Assembly (NCBI GenBank): GCA_015654795.1
Contig: JAATGF010000059.1
Coordinates: 1 to 47,516, forward strand
Direction: 5' to 3'
Origin: Bacteroidales bacterium
Lineage (GTDB): Bacteria > Bacteroidota > Bacteroidia > Bacteroidales > Prolixibacteraceae
DNA: 47,516 nucleotides
How positions within the stretch are numbered: position 1 is the stretch's first letter; each line of letters starts with the position of its first letter. This document shows, in pieces, positions 35,913 to 45,746 of the stretch. The translations under genes and the position numbers were made by a program. The notes under the pieces are model-generated. The model was not told where the DNA came from. It did no database searches and saw nothing but the letters and a program-made list of their open reading frames with translations.

Positions 35913-38900
35913 TTAGAAATTCACTTCAAGGCCCAGAGTTACAACTTCGTTCGACGGATACTTCATTCCGTTAGGCGAGGCCAATTCCGGATCCCATAAA
36001 TTTTTAAAGTCTTTGCTCCAAGTTAACAGGTTAGTTCCGCGCAGGTAAACACGCAGTAAACTGATCTTGCTCTTTAAGGCATCGATCCTATAACCCACTT
36101 CAAGATTTTTCAAACGACAAAAACTTGCATCTCGCAACCACCAGGTTGATGGCTGGTTATTGTTCCTGTTAATTCCATTGGTTGACAAACGTGGCCAGAA
36201 TACATTCTGTCGCGGATTGTCAACAGTCCACCGATCATCAATGTTACTCAGAATATTCCCCTGAGTTCCACTACTTTGAGCCGGAAAGAAAAACGATGAA
36301 ATACCTGAATCATCATTGCCTAACATCAATGAAGCGTGAGCAACTCCCTGAAACAAGAAACCCAGGTCGAAATTTTTGTACTGAATACTTGCACCAACGC
36401 CATAAACGATTTCGGGATTTACGCCATAACCAATAGCCACTTTATCATAGTCATTTATGGTTTTATCGTTGTTATAGTCGGTGTATTTAATATCACCGGG
36501 AAATACCTTGTTCATATAGGAAGGAACCGGAAGTCCCGATTTCAGCGTGCCATCCTCATTGAAATCATTGGCCGTATAAAGTCCTTCAGCCAATAAACCG
36601 AATATCTGGCCATAACGCTTTCCAGTTTTGTTCTGATAAGCATATTTCGATTCCGGCTCATCCATTTTTTCGATTTTATTGCGGGCATAAGTAAATGAAC
36701 CATTGACCGACAGGAACATGTCTTTATTTATTTTCTTATTGACTATCAGGCTTATATCAACACCGTGATTTGACATTTCACCAAGATTACCATATGGCAA
36801 ATTGGTGATCCCGGTTGAAGCAGGTACCGAATTCATACGCATATAAATATCTGAACGGTATTCCTGGTAATAATCAACACTTAAATCAATCATATTCAAA
36901 AACCCGGCTTCAAGTCCAAAGTTGGCTTTTTTTGCTTTTTCCCAGGTCATTCGGCTGTCGCCATATTCCGAAACACCAATTCCACCCCAGGTATATTTAC
37001 CATCAGAACCCCATGAATACCCATTGAGGCCTGTAGTCAGGATGGTCAGGTAACCAAAACGCCGACTGGCCGAAATTTGGTCGTTACCAACCAGACCGTA
37101 CGAAGCTTTAACTTTCAGTTTGTTGATATATTTTGTAAGATTCTTCGAATAAAAACTTTCCTGCGAAATCAGCCATCCGGCAGCAACTGAAGGGAAAAAA
37201 CCATATTTTTTACCCGGAGCAAAATTCTCTGACCCGTTATACCCAAAGTTTCCTTCGACAAAATATCGGTCGGCATAGTTATACGTTAGCCTGCCTGCCA
37301 AACCATTGGTTCGGTATGGAAGCGATCCCACTTCGGTTGAAGCTGGAGTGTATTTTGAACTCGACTGATTGTATAGAAGCAATGCGGAGATATTATGTAC
37401 ATCGGCAATTGCTTTCTGATAATTGACCTGAGCTTCAATATAAGTTGCTCTTGTACTGTTATTTGACTCACTTGACAGGCTGACATAATCAGTTCCTTCC
37501 TCTGGTTTTAAGATTAGTTCTCCATCCTCGCCGCGTCCGGTGGCATAATAGGTGGTTGGATTCTTTTGCAGAACTGTTAACTGGTCATTATAGGCATCGA
37601 AGGAAAACAACCCTTTAGCACTTAATCCTTTGGTAACAAAATCGAGCTTTTGTTCAAGAGCAATGGTTGATTCAATCTGATTTTCGGTGTTCATTGAATA
37701 GCCCGAATGTGTTGATGCCATCCATGGATTAATTTGGCTACCCCCAAGATGTGCATATGAGCCATCAGAATATATTTTAGGATAGCCTATTGGAGTTGCA
37801 GCTAAAGTTGCCATAAAGATATCGGAAACTCCATAACCGGGCTCACCCTTTTCTTTATAATAACCACCCAAGTTTAGTTTGAACAAGGTAGTTTTTGACA
37901 GATCAATGTCAATATTACTTCTGAAATTAAACCGATCGAATTTCAATTTTGACTTTGTGTCTTCCATCTCATCGGTTTTCAATATTCCATTTTCATGAAG
38001 ATATGCCCCTGAAACATAATAACGAATTTTTTCAGAACCTCCTGAAACATTCATATTTACCTTCTCGTTTGTTGAAAAGTTCTGAAAAACCTCATTCATC
38101 CAATCCACATTTGGATACAAATCCGTATCTTCACCTGTTCTGGTTTTATCAATACGAGTCTGAGGAAATTTTTCAGTAACTCCGCTATTTCGGCAGGCTT
38201 CATTATAAACTTCCATATATTTCACACCATCAATATATTCGGGCAACTGCACCGGGGTATTCATGCTTTTTTCGAGCTGCACCTGTATTTTAGGATCCCC
38301 TTTCTTTCCTTTTTTAGTATTGATCAGGATAACGCCATTGGCTCCCCGTACCCCATAAACAGCAGTGGCAGTGGCATCTTTAAGGATTGAAAATGACTCA
38401 ATATCCAAAGGATCAACATTGTTCATGTCCCGCTCGACTCCATCGACCAATACCATTGCCTTTTGCGAATTGGCATTAAATGTGCTAACCCCCCGAATCC
38501 AGAAATCGCTCTGGTCGCTGCCAGGTTCGCCAGAACGCTGCACAGCCAAAACTCCCGATAACTGACCGGCTAAACTACTGCTCAAGTTGGCATTCGAGGT
38601 AATCAGTTTCTTAGGTTCAATTGTGGTCACCGAACCAATAATACTTACTTTTTTCTGGGCCCCGTATCCTACAGTCACAACCTCTTCCAAACCAATGGTT
38701 TCCTCTTCCAATACAACATTAATTATTGTATTACTTAGAACGGAAATCTCCTGAGTTTTCATTCCCACAAAAGAAAACACTATTGTTTTGACATCCGCCG
38801 GAACAGCCAATTTGAATTGGCCATCCTTATCGGTAATCGTACCAATGGCGGTTCCTTTCGCAACTACAGTTACTCCGGGCAAAGGAACTCCTTTGTTGTC

Positions 38901-39344
38901 CTTAACTACTCCAGTTAGTTTCTTATCGGCTGCCATCAGTTTATCCAATGAGGTTGGCAGATCAATTTCTCCCGTTACAGGATCACGTTTCCCAAGGCCA
39001 ATCTGTCGATCAAAAATCCGGTAGGTCAATTCAGACGACTTAAAAATTTTATCTAATATTTTATCAACAGTTTGATTATCTGCCTCTACATCGATTTGTC
39101 TGTCCAAATCGACTGCTTTGTCGTAAAAAACAAAAATAAACTCACTCTGTTTTTCAACTTCAGTAATCAAATCTCTCAATGTGGCATTCTTCAAATGAAT
39201 AGACAAAGTGGTATTCTGAGAATAAACACTATTGGCCATCAGTGATGCGGCAGAAATCAATAAAAATAGCAGACATAGCTTCATTGTCAGCAATAATTTT
39301 TTCAAGTTCCCGTTTAAGGGAACTAAAAACTTGTTTTTTTTCAT
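35913..39344 (-). CDS. SusC/RagA-family TonB-dependent transporter with STN domain
   Basis: A 1143-residue outer-membrane transporter. Order of domains: a signal segment (about 17-43), an STN (secretin/TonB N-terminal) signalling domain (about 50-112), a carboxypeptidase-regulatory-like beta domain (143-214, KKLTGVVKDNKGVPLPGVTV), a plug starting at VGYGAQKK (225-232) with LVDGVERDMNNVDPLDIESF, and a 22-strand barrel ending LEVNF. The STN domain is found in SusC-type receptors that transmit ligand binding to a FecR/ECF-sigma pair, which here lies directly upstream, so the locus is probably self-regulated (inference). Transport is powered by TonB. Confidence 0.95.
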   Translation of the reverse strand: MKKNKFLVPLNGNLKKLLLTMKLCLLFLLISAASLMANSVYSQNTTLSIHLKNATLRDLITEVEKQSEFIFVFYDKAVDLDRQIDVEADNQTVDKILDKIFKSSELTYRIFDRQIGLGKRDPVTGEIDLPTSLDKLMAADKKLTGVVKDNKGVPLPGVTVVAKGTAIGTITDKDGQFKLAVPADVKTIVFSFVGMKTQEISVLSNTIINVVLEEETIGLEEVVTVGYGAQKKVSIIGSVTTIEPKKLITSNANLSSSLAGQLSGVLAVQRSGEPGSDQSDFWIRGVSTFNANSQKAMVLVDGVERDMNNVDPLDIESFSILKDATATAVYGVRGANGVILINTKKGKKGDPKIQVQLEKSMNTPVQLPEYIDGVKYMEVYNEACRNSGVTEKFPQTRIDKTRTGEDTDLYPNVDWMNEVFQNFSTNEKVNMNVSGGSEKIRYYVSGAYLHENGILKTDEMEDTKSKLKFDRFNFRSNIDIDLSKTTLFKLNLGGYYKEKGEPGYGVSDIFMATLAATPIGYPKIYSDGSYAHLGGSQINPWMASTHSGYSMNTENQIESTIALEQKLDFVTKGLSAKGLFSFDAYNDQLTVLQKNPTTYYATGRGEDGELILKPEEGTDYVSLSSESNNSTRATYIEAQVNYQKAIADVHNISALLLYNQSSSKYTPASTEVGSLPYRTNGLAGRLTYNYADRYFVEGNFGYNGSENFAPGKKYGFFPSVAAGWLISQESFYSKNLTKYINKLKVKASYGLVGNDQISASRRFGYLTILTTGLNGYSWGSDGKYTWGGIGVSEYGDSRMTWEKAKKANFGLEAGFLNMIDLSVDYYQEYRSDIYMRMNSVPASTGITNLPYGNLGEMSNHGVDISLIVNKKINKDMFLSVNGSFTYARNKIEKMDEPESKYAYQNKTGKRYGQIFGLLAEGLYTANDFNEDGTLKSGLPVPSYMNKVFPGDIKYTDYNNDKTINDYDKVAIGYGVNPEIVYGVGASIQYKNFDLGFLFQGVAHASLMLGNDDSGISSFFFPAQSSGTQGNILSNIDDRWTVDNPRQNVFWPRLSTNGINRNNNQPSTWWLRDASFCRLKNLEVGYRIDALKSKISLLRVYLRGTNLLTWSKDFKNLWDPELASPNGMKYPSNEVVTLGLEVNF

Positions 39345-39481
39345 AAATTTGCTTCAGATTTTAATTTGCAATTAATTAACAAGAACGTGCAGTTAAAACA
39401 TTGGGCAGGTTATATTCGTAGTATAGCCTGTCTTTTTTGCTTTTTTAATAGAAATAGTTTTTTAGTCTCACATAGGCATAC

Positions 39482-40687
39482 TTATTTAATTTTGGATGAT
39501 AATATTATATTCCCATCAATTATTTTATAATCAACGGGAGCTATGAAACTGATAACATTAAGAATTTCCTGATATTCAGTTTGAAGATCCAATTTTCCTG
39601 TTAAAGTCATATCTTTCACTTTATCATCATTAATCTGAATATTCACATCATAATAACGCGATAATTTTCTGGCAATATCCTCAATTCTCTCGTTTGTACA
39701 GTACATCCAGCCATCTTTCCATGATACATATTCCAGCACATCGGTTTTTCTTAGCGATGTTTTTTCTGTAGTATTGTCTAAAGTGAATAACTGGCTTTCT
39801 TTCATTAATATTTTTTGTGACTTTACAATCGCCTGTACGCTACCTTTCACAAGAACAACCGAAGAATTAGTCTCATCAGGATAAGACTTAATGTTAAATT
39901 CTGTTCCCAGTACCTTAACGCTCAAATGATCGGTCTTTACAATAAACGGCCAACCAGCATCCTTCGCGACCTCCAGATATGCCTCTCCCCGGACATAGAT
40001 TTCTCTTGACTTTTTATTAAAAGTCACCGGATAAATCACCTGACTCCCTGAGTTCAGATATAACCTTGTACCATCTGAAAAGGTCAAACTGGATCGTTTG
40101 CCTTTGGGTACTACCAATTGATTAAATGCTTCTTTGTCAGACTTATTGGGAGTAGATATTTCATTGGCTAAAGTCATAGAATCAACCAGAATCTCTCCAT
40201 TCTGATTATACTTAATAGCAGGATCACCAGCGGCAAATCGTTTTTCCGAATTGTCGGAAAAAATGAGTTTAACCTCATTCCCTTCAGATTCAGTCGTTGC
40301 CATGGAAGCATAGTTTACAGATGTATCCCGATCCCGCATATGCGGGATTATCCGTAACAATACTCCGGCACTAATACCAATGATTAAAATAATAGAGGCC
40401 GCAGCCGACCAAATATTTATGTATCTGACCTTTCGGCGAGGAGTTAGGAACTTTGCCTGGATATTTAACCAAACATTTCTGATATCGTCATCATTTGGTT
40501 TCTTTTTTTCTGCCTGAAACCTTACCAGAAGGTATTTTGCCTGGTCAATATACTCTTTTTCAAGAGGATGGTCGGCAATATACTGTTTCCAATATTGATC
40601 ACTCTCAGCAGTAGGATTCTTCACCCAATCAACGAAGAATTGATTATCTATGAAATTCTGAAATTGATTTTGTGTTGTTGAATTCAT
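39482..40687 (-). CDS. FecR-family anti-sigma factor
   Basis: A 401-residue single-pass inner-membrane protein. It has a short cytoplasmic N-terminus, one membrane helix (about 93-113), a FecR domain (about 195-300: LTFSDGTRLYLNSGSQVIYP, GEAYLEVA, VLGTEFNIKSY) and a C-terminal DUF4974 domain (RIEDIARKLSRYYDVNI, FIAPVDYKI). It should receive the signal from the STN domain of the SusC encoded 137 bases downstream and release the ECF sigma factor. Unusually, 826 bases separate it from the sigma gene, where these two are commonly adjacent. Confidence 0.93.
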   Translation of the reverse strand: MNSTTQNQFQNFIDNQFFVDWVKNPTAESDQYWKQYIADHPLEKEYIDQAKYLLVRFQAEKKKPNDDDIRNVWLNIQAKFLTPRRKVRYINIWSAAASIILIIGISAGVLLRIIPHMRDRDTSVNYASMATTESEGNEVKLIFSDNSEKRFAAGDPAIKYNQNGEILVDSMTLANEISTPNKSDKEAFNQLVVPKGKRSSLTFSDGTRLYLNSGSQVIYPVTFNKKSREIYVRGEAYLEVAKDAGWPFIVKTDHLSVKVLGTEFNIKSYPDETNSSVVLVKGSVQAIVKSQKILMKESQLFTLDNTTEKTSLRKTDVLEYVSWKDGWMYCTNERIEDIARKLSRYYDVNIQINDDKVKDMTLTGKLDLQTEYQEILNVISFIAPVDYKIIDGNIILSSKIK

Positions 40688-41513
40688 TACAAAGATTCAT
40701 TATTCCCCCATAAATGAAAAAACAGGTCCTTTTGTAACCAATATTTTCCATGTTTTTTATCCCAAATACAAAAAAATAATTAAAATATTGCATATCAGAT
40801 AGTTCAATTCCTTCAGGGTTACGACTCATTTCTGAATTTTGTCCTACCACCCATTTTGCTTTATTAAATCAGATTTTTTATAAAACCTTATTTTCCCTCC
40901 TTCCACAACCTTAATAAAAAGCCGATGGCTCAATAATCCAACCTTATCCAGCTTTTCCCTGAAAGGTTAGATGAAAGTTGGCTTAAGTGGCTCTGGACTT
41001 AAAGATCTTTAAATTAAACATTTGTAAAGGTTTTCCCCTGCGCTATTTGTTTTGAAGTTGGAATTATTCTCATTCCTGATGATTTAAGTGCCGGGAATAA
41101 AAAAATGTCGTATTTACAAAAGTGGAGCAGGGAGATGATTTGATGGGGCGGTGAGGCGACAGAACGATAAGGCGATGGGGCTACAATTATCTATTATGCA
41201 AAGAATCTTTATTAAACCGAACACGACGCGAGAGCGACACGAAGAAATTTGATCAATTTATTTTAATTATGATAAAAATAAATTGAGATTGCACTACGTT
41301 TTGAAAGTCCACAAATCCTGTATTGGCAAAAAACGACATTTATTTATTCCTATTGGTTAGCATAAAACTCATCCATTCGCTTCTTCCGTTTCGTTATGAA
41401 GATTTAGATGCTGTATTCGATTTTGCACATTGTCAACTTAAATTGCTTGCGCCAAACGTCATAGAGCCAGCTTTTCGGATATAGAAATCGTATCGTACAG
41501 CCAAATGGAATAA
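40688..41513. other. 826-bp gap between anti-sigma and sigma genes
   Basis: No gene is supported. The only protein-like frame (about 41306-41482, ending AFRI before TAG on the plus strand) lacks a start codon and matches nothing I know. The gap is A+T rich, with G+C-richer bits around 41110-41185. It may be insertion debris. Confidence 0.5.
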
Positions 41514-42119
41514 TTAATTCTTTTTTAGGAGAGGTACTTTACAAATAATTGATAAAAGAAAAAGAGCCTTATTTGATATCACTTTTCGCAATTTTTCCAT
41601 TGCATGACAAATTAAATTCCGTGATCCCTGGTAACTTAGATTCATAACAGCAGATAATTCCTCGTAACTAAGACCCGTAACATATTTTAAATAAATCGCT
41701 TCCCGCTGTCTTGCTGTTAACTCATTCATTGCATTTTGCAATAAAGCTATTTTATTATCATCATTTTCGGCTGTATCTTCGGGAAAGGAATAATCAAAAG
41801 ATAAACTGTCGATGCGTAATTGTCTTTTTTTCTCTTCTGATTCTGACCGAAGTTTATTAAAAATATTTCTTTTAAAAGAAGCTATCAGGTAAGGTCTTAT
41901 TTTATCGGTTAGTTTTAGCTTCAAACGGTAATTATATAAATTAACAAAAAGATCCTGAATGCAATCCTTTACCAAATCCTCATCATCTGAAAAGTAACAT
42001 CCATATTTAAATAATTCGGGAAAATATTTCTCATATATTGTTTTAAAGGCGTCCTTTTTCCCTGATATAAAGTCTATCCACAATTCCTTATCTGACAATA
42101 TTATTTGTTTTTTTTCCAT
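41514..42119 (-). CDS. ECF-type RNA polymerase sigma factor (FecI-like)
   Basis: A 201-residue sigma factor from Met 42119 (a longer frame starts at 42137). Region 2 shows FKTIYEKYFPELFKYG and DLVKDCIQDLFVNLY. Region 4 shows LTARQREAIYLKYVTGLSYEELSAVM with a helix-turn-helix, followed by the NLICHAMEKLR end. It should direct transcription of the SusCD locus when released by FecR. The shorter start is preferred because the minus strand carries TAGATTTG, a TAnnTTTG match, within the would-be extension; that predicts a nearly leaderless transcript. A tyrosine-recombinase remnant lies immediately upstream. Confidence 0.88.
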   Translation of the reverse strand: MEKKQIILSDKELWIDFISGKKDAFKTIYEKYFPELFKYGCYFSDDEDLVKDCIQDLFVNLYNYRLKLKLTDKIRPYLIASFKRNIFNKLRSESEEKKRQLRIDSLSFDYSFPEDTAENDDNKIALLQNAMNELTARQREAIYLKYVTGLSYEELSAVMNLSYQGSRNLICHAMEKLRKVISNKALFLLSIICKVPLLKKN

Positions 42120-42165
42120 CGCCCCAAATCTATACATTTTTCACTTTTTTTACCATTTTTTTAGA

Positions 42166-42288
42166 TTAAAAATGAAAATCAGCAGAATCTACAATTTTTG
42201 CATAGATTTGACTCGTCTTTAAAGAAGAGTGTCCCAACATCGTTGAATTCCTTTCAATCAGAACATCGTTAGATAAAATTATCCGATG
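42166..42288 (-). pseudogene. C-terminal remnant of a tyrosine recombinase (integrase)
   Basis: The minus strand encodes SNDVLIERNSTMLGHSSLKT and SQIYAKIVD, matching the end of phage-type integrases, where MLGHSSLKTTQIYAKI carries the catalytic His of LGH and the Tyr nucleophile of YAK. Only about 40 codons are open, ending in TAA at 42166-42168; further upstream the frame is broken. It directly adjoins the sigma-factor gene and probably marks an old insertion border. Confidence 0.7.
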
Positions 42289-42330
42289 CTTCAGGTGTCA
42301 GGTGTAGGCAAACGATTTTAGTGAAGAAAC

Positions 42331-42365
42331 AAAAAGGCTGTCTTTTCTAACAGCCTCATTTTTAT
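42331..42365. terminator. Terminator-like hairpin before the TonB gene
   Basis: Stem AGGCTGT / ACAGCCT (42335-42341 with 42350-42356) flanked by an A run on the left and CATTTTT on the right. It could act on either strand. Confidence 0.6.
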
Positions 42366-42602
42366 TGAACAAGCTTCAACATCCCTCTATACGTAGCGCT
42401 AACCGATCAATCGCTGTCCTGCAGAATTGAATTGAGTCTTATCAATCATTAAGGTTTCGGCTGATGAAATTACCGCAGCGCGCATATTTTACACCCTTGA
42501 AAATGCAAATTTGCAGGGATTATCTTTTGAAACAACCTAAAGTAGATTTTATGCTGAAGGAAGGAAGGGCTGCAATTTAAATTGTCTATTTTTGCCGAAC
42601 AA

Positions 42603-43355
42603 ATGGGAAAGGTCAAGGAAATATATAGACAGAATATCTATGGAGTGATTACCACGCTGGTATTTCACATCATTGTATTAATTATACTGCTGACCTCCAA
42701 TCTGGATTATAGCAAAAAATCTTACGAGGAGGCTGTTCTGTTAGATTTATCTGTAAAGGAAATAAAACTCCCTGAACCCGAACAAGAGAAACAATCGGAG
42801 AATACAACTCCGACAAGGCAAACGTCCGGATCAGATCAAATATCATCAAATCGCGCTGTAAATGACGCACCTAGTGACGGTTCCAGATCATCTTCACGTT
42901 CGAGCGATCCTTTTTTCGACAAAGAGTACAACAACGAAATAGCAGCAGCGAAACAGTTGGTGAACGATGTCAATAAAACACTTGCGAAGAAAATTCCAAA
43001 GATTGGCGATATACGGATGCCGGAAGACAACACAGAAGGGAAAACCCGTGAAGAGGTCAAGCAATCGAATTTTAAAGGAAAATCGAATATTCACTATTTC
43101 CTGGAAAACCGCTTTCACGCAAGACTGCCAATTCCGGTATACCTTGCCGAAGGTGGCGGGGAAGTAATTGTTGATATCGTCGTCGGACGCGACGGTCAGG
43201 TTCTGAGCGCCGATCCTCGTCCTAATCCTAAAATCTCCGATATGACCATTCTCGCTTATGCCAAACAGGCAGCGGAGAAAACGTGGTTCAATGCAGATCC
43301 TTCAGCACCCGAAAAACAAAAAGGGACAATTACTTACCAATTTGTCGCACAGTAA
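42603..43355 (+). CDS. TonB-family energy-transducing protein
   Basis: A 250-residue protein with one N-terminal membrane helix (VITTLVFHIIVLIILLTS), a long Ser/Glu/Lys-rich, partly coiled periplasmic spacer, and a C-terminal TonB-like domain (IPVYLAEGGGEVIVDIVVGRDGQV ... GTITYQFVAQ). It may deliver proton-motive force to TonB-dependent transporters, or it may be a TonB-like structural protein; no exbB/exbD is adjacent. ATG 42603 is chosen because the longer TTG frame starts inside a -7-like TATTTTTG (42587-42594). The transcript may then be leaderless. It is convergent with the next gene. Confidence 0.75.
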   Translation: MGKVKEIYRQNIYGVITTLVFHIIVLIILLTSNLDYSKKSYEEAVLLDLSVKEIKLPEPEQEKQSENTTPTRQTSGSDQISSNRAVNDAPSDGSRSSSRSSDPFFDKEYNNEIAAAKQLVNDVNKTLAKKIPKIGDIRMPEDNTEGKTREEVKQSNFKGKSNIHYFLENRFHARLPIPVYLAEGGGEVIVDIVVGRDGQVLSADPRPNPKISDMTILAYAKQAAEKTWFNADPSAPEKQKGTITYQFVAQ

Positions 43356-43416
43356 TAAATTATCCCTATCCATCTCCATCTCCCCCAAAATGCAGATTTC
43401 TGCAATTCTCAAACAA

Positions 43417-44409
43417 TTATTGAATAAGATTTCGAAAGTTTTTCATAAACTGAACCCGTTCCCAGGCTGCAGGGTTACCGCTATTGGACTGACTTAAACG
43501 ACCCCGGAATTCGTTTATTGATTCAAACTCGTGCACCTCCATCCATTTCGAAAGTTCATCAGTCATCTTGCGAATTTGTGATAAGTCGTTAATATATAAC
43601 GTAGAAACAATCTGGCAAACATGAGCACCGGCTAATAATTGTTTAATCAGACCGGCGCCATCATGAATCCCTGTCGACGCAGCAATATCGCAATTAACCC
43701 GACCAGAAACTATTGATACCCAGCGCAGCGTATTTCCCAAGTCAGATGGTGAACTTAGTACAAACCCAGATGAAATAACGAGATTATTAATGTCGATATC
43801 GGGCAACCACGACCGGTTAAAAAGAACGATTCCCTCAACTCCCGACTGATCAATATGTTCCACATAACGAATTAGATTCGATTGAAACGTACTAATTTTC
43901 AATACAACAGGAATCCGGATAATCCCTTTCACTTTCGAGATAATTTCAAAAGTTTCCTCCATTATATCTTTCTCTCCACGCTGATTATCTGATGGAAGAA
44001 AAAACAGGTTTAGTTCAAGTGCATCTGCTCCGGCTTTTTCGATCTCCTTAGCAAAATAGGTCCACTTTTGTGAAGATACACAATTAATGCTTGCTATTAC
44101 TGGAATTTCAACAGTCTTTTTTGCATCGGTAATGAGTTGGAGATAATCCAACAAAATGTCGTCTTTAACAACGGTTTCCATATAATCCATCGTCTCCGGA
44201 AACACAAAATGCCGATTGGTCATTGTATAAATAGTCTCCTCCATCTCGATGATGATCTCTTCCTCGAAAAGCGACTTAAGCACAACAGCCCCCGCACCCA
44301 TATCTTCAAGGTTCTTAATCTTTTCGACAGAATCGGTGAGTCCGCTACTTCCCACAATAATCGGATTTTTAAGCTGAAGTCCTAAATAACTTGTAGATAA
44401 ATCTGGCAT
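43417..44409 (-). CDS. Dihydroorotate-dehydrogenase-like FMN protein
   Basis: A 330-residue TIM-barrel protein of the dihydroorotate dehydrogenase/PreA superfamily. Landmarks: DLSTSYLGLQLKNPIIVGSSGLT at the start (FMN-contacting N-terminal strand), MGAGAVVLKSLFEEEI, IPVIASINC, ALELNLFFLP, PVVLKIS and AASTGIHDGAGLIKQLLAGAHVCQIVSTLY at the FMN phosphate end. Class-defining features of PyrD, such as the catalytic Cys or Ser loop, are not clearly seen, so this is the separate DHOD-like group common in Bacteroidota and other phyla. Its substrate is unknown. It lies 37 bases behind the DUF3078 gene on the same strand and may be co-transcribed. Confidence 0.8.
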   Translation of the reverse strand: MPDLSTSYLGLQLKNPIIVGSSGLTDSVEKIKNLEDMGAGAVVLKSLFEEEIIIEMEETIYTMTNRHFVFPETMDYMETVVKDDILLDYLQLITDAKKTVEIPVIASINCVSSQKWTYFAKEIEKAGADALELNLFFLPSDNQRGEKDIMEETFEIISKVKGIIRIPVVLKISTFQSNLIRYVEHIDQSGVEGIVLFNRSWLPDIDINNLVISSGFVLSSPSDLGNTLRWVSIVSGRVNCDIAASTGIHDGAGLIKQLLAGAHVCQIVSTLYINDLSQIRKMTDELSKWMEVHEFESINEFRGRLSQSNSGNPAAWERVQFMKNFRNLIQ

Positions 44410-44446
44410 TCCTGTTGAGTTTTATGTTTAAAATATTTATTAATAA

Positions 44447-45325
44447 TCAGAATTGAACCGAAAGGCCGACGCCCAAAAATTGTTTGAACTGAATTCGGGC
44501 ACCATGTTCAAGTCCGGCACTATCTTTAAATTTGACATCATCATCGTATTTAAGCGTCGTCCCAAGATTAGCCGAGAGCCACTCATTTATTTTCATATCG
44601 AATTTCACATCCCAGTTAACATCAATATTTTGCGGGCTTTTCAGATAATTACTAAACAGATCAAGTCTTGTCTGAAAATCAACATTTTTCACGAGCGTTT
44701 TTTTAATGTAAGTCATTTTTAAGTAAGCACCAAGCTCGGCCCTGAAACGATTTCCCGGATCAACGCCAAATGAACCCGTGGAGGCGAGAAAGTCATCAAG
44801 AACAAATGTAAATTTAGTACTTACGGGTGACACCATCAATGAAAAATCAGCATTTGGTTTAAAGTCAAAGCCCAGTGCGAAATTCATATACGCCGGAGCG
44901 AAAAATCGCGAAATATAAATATCAGTATTGGGATAGTTAAAACCCTTTCCCGACTGGGTTTTAAAATCGAAAAGAGCTGAAAGATACCAGGGTTTTCCGA
45001 TTTCGTAACCATACTTCGACGAAAGGTAAATCTGGTCAACACTTTTACGAAGCGACTCGCTATTATTCTTTGTCATTCCGTATTCAAAAGCGAAGTTGTT
45101 ATCCCACGAATTGCGCCCCTTCAATTTATTGGCAGTAATTCCAAAAAGGAATGCTCCGGCAACCGATCCATCACCACCTTCAGACCAATTGGTTAACGAT
45201 ACTTGTGAAAAATTGAGAGAGCTTTTACCACTTACCTTCCAATATTTCACGGTATCCGCCGGCGCCTGCCCCATTAATAAAAATGAAGAAGCATACAAAA
45301 GAGTAACCATGAAAAACAACTTCAT
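44447..45325 (-). CDS. DUF3078 outer-membrane protein
   Basis: A 292-residue exported protein. The signal peptide starts MKLFFMVTLLYASSFLLMGQ; the longer open frame upstream (to 45415) has no matching signal. The mature part begins WKVSGKSSLNFSQVSLTNWSEGGDGSVAG, the defining DUF3078 motif with the FSQ...LTNWSxGG pattern, and continues in Tyr/Phe-alternating beta strands to the terminal VGLSVQF, as in an outer-membrane barrel. Function is unknown and the family is Bacteroidota-specific as far as I know. Confidence 0.82.
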   Translation of the reverse strand: MKLFFMVTLLYASSFLLMGQAPADTVKYWKVSGKSSLNFSQVSLTNWSEGGDGSVAGAFLFGITANKLKGRNSWDNNFAFEYGMTKNNSESLRKSVDQIYLSSKYGYEIGKPWYLSALFDFKTQSGKGFNYPNTDIYISRFFAPAYMNFALGFDFKPNADFSLMVSPVSTKFTFVLDDFLASTGSFGVDPGNRFRAELGAYLKMTYIKKTLVKNVDFQTRLDLFSNYLKSPQNIDVNWDVKFDMKINEWLSANLGTTLKYDDDVKFKDSAGLEHGARIQFKQFLGVGLSVQF

Positions 45326-45746
45326 CCGGATTTGACCGAGCAGGAAAAAAACCGAAGAATATATAGAATTCATAATATCATAACGTATCTTGTTTTGCGC
45401 CCAAACTTGTTTCATATCAGGTGTTTTTAAGGTTCCACTGTTATAAACATTTGTAAAAGTGAAAATGTTTACTTTTCGACTTTATCTTTTTGACTGTTAT
45501 TTTTTGTGAAAAAATTTAATACTGTCTTACAATAGCATTATATTTGATCACTATTTAGAATTAGTCCAAATGAACAAGTCGATTTTGGAGCATCTTAAAG
45601 CATTCAGGGAGCTATAGCTAATAAAATAAGTCACCTGACTGATGAAAGGTCCTTGCTTTGCTGCATTTCTTCATGCTTTCCGGGGAAAGATGATTTACCT
45701 GATCCGGGATAAATGAAAAACGAACAGAAGAAACGGTTTACTAAAA
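45326..45746. other. Divergent intergenic region
   Basis: About 420 bases between the DUF3078 gene and the metallochaperone gene. A+T rich, without a credible gene or strong palindrome. Confidence 0.5.

Noticed and set aside
41306-41482. Open frame in the sigma-FecR gap
   Set aside because: No start codon and no recognised similarity; consistent with chance.
43391-43404. Palindrome TGCAGA-TT-TCTGCA as terminator between tonB and the DHOD-like gene
   Set aside because: The short stem has no T run on either strand; too weak to call.
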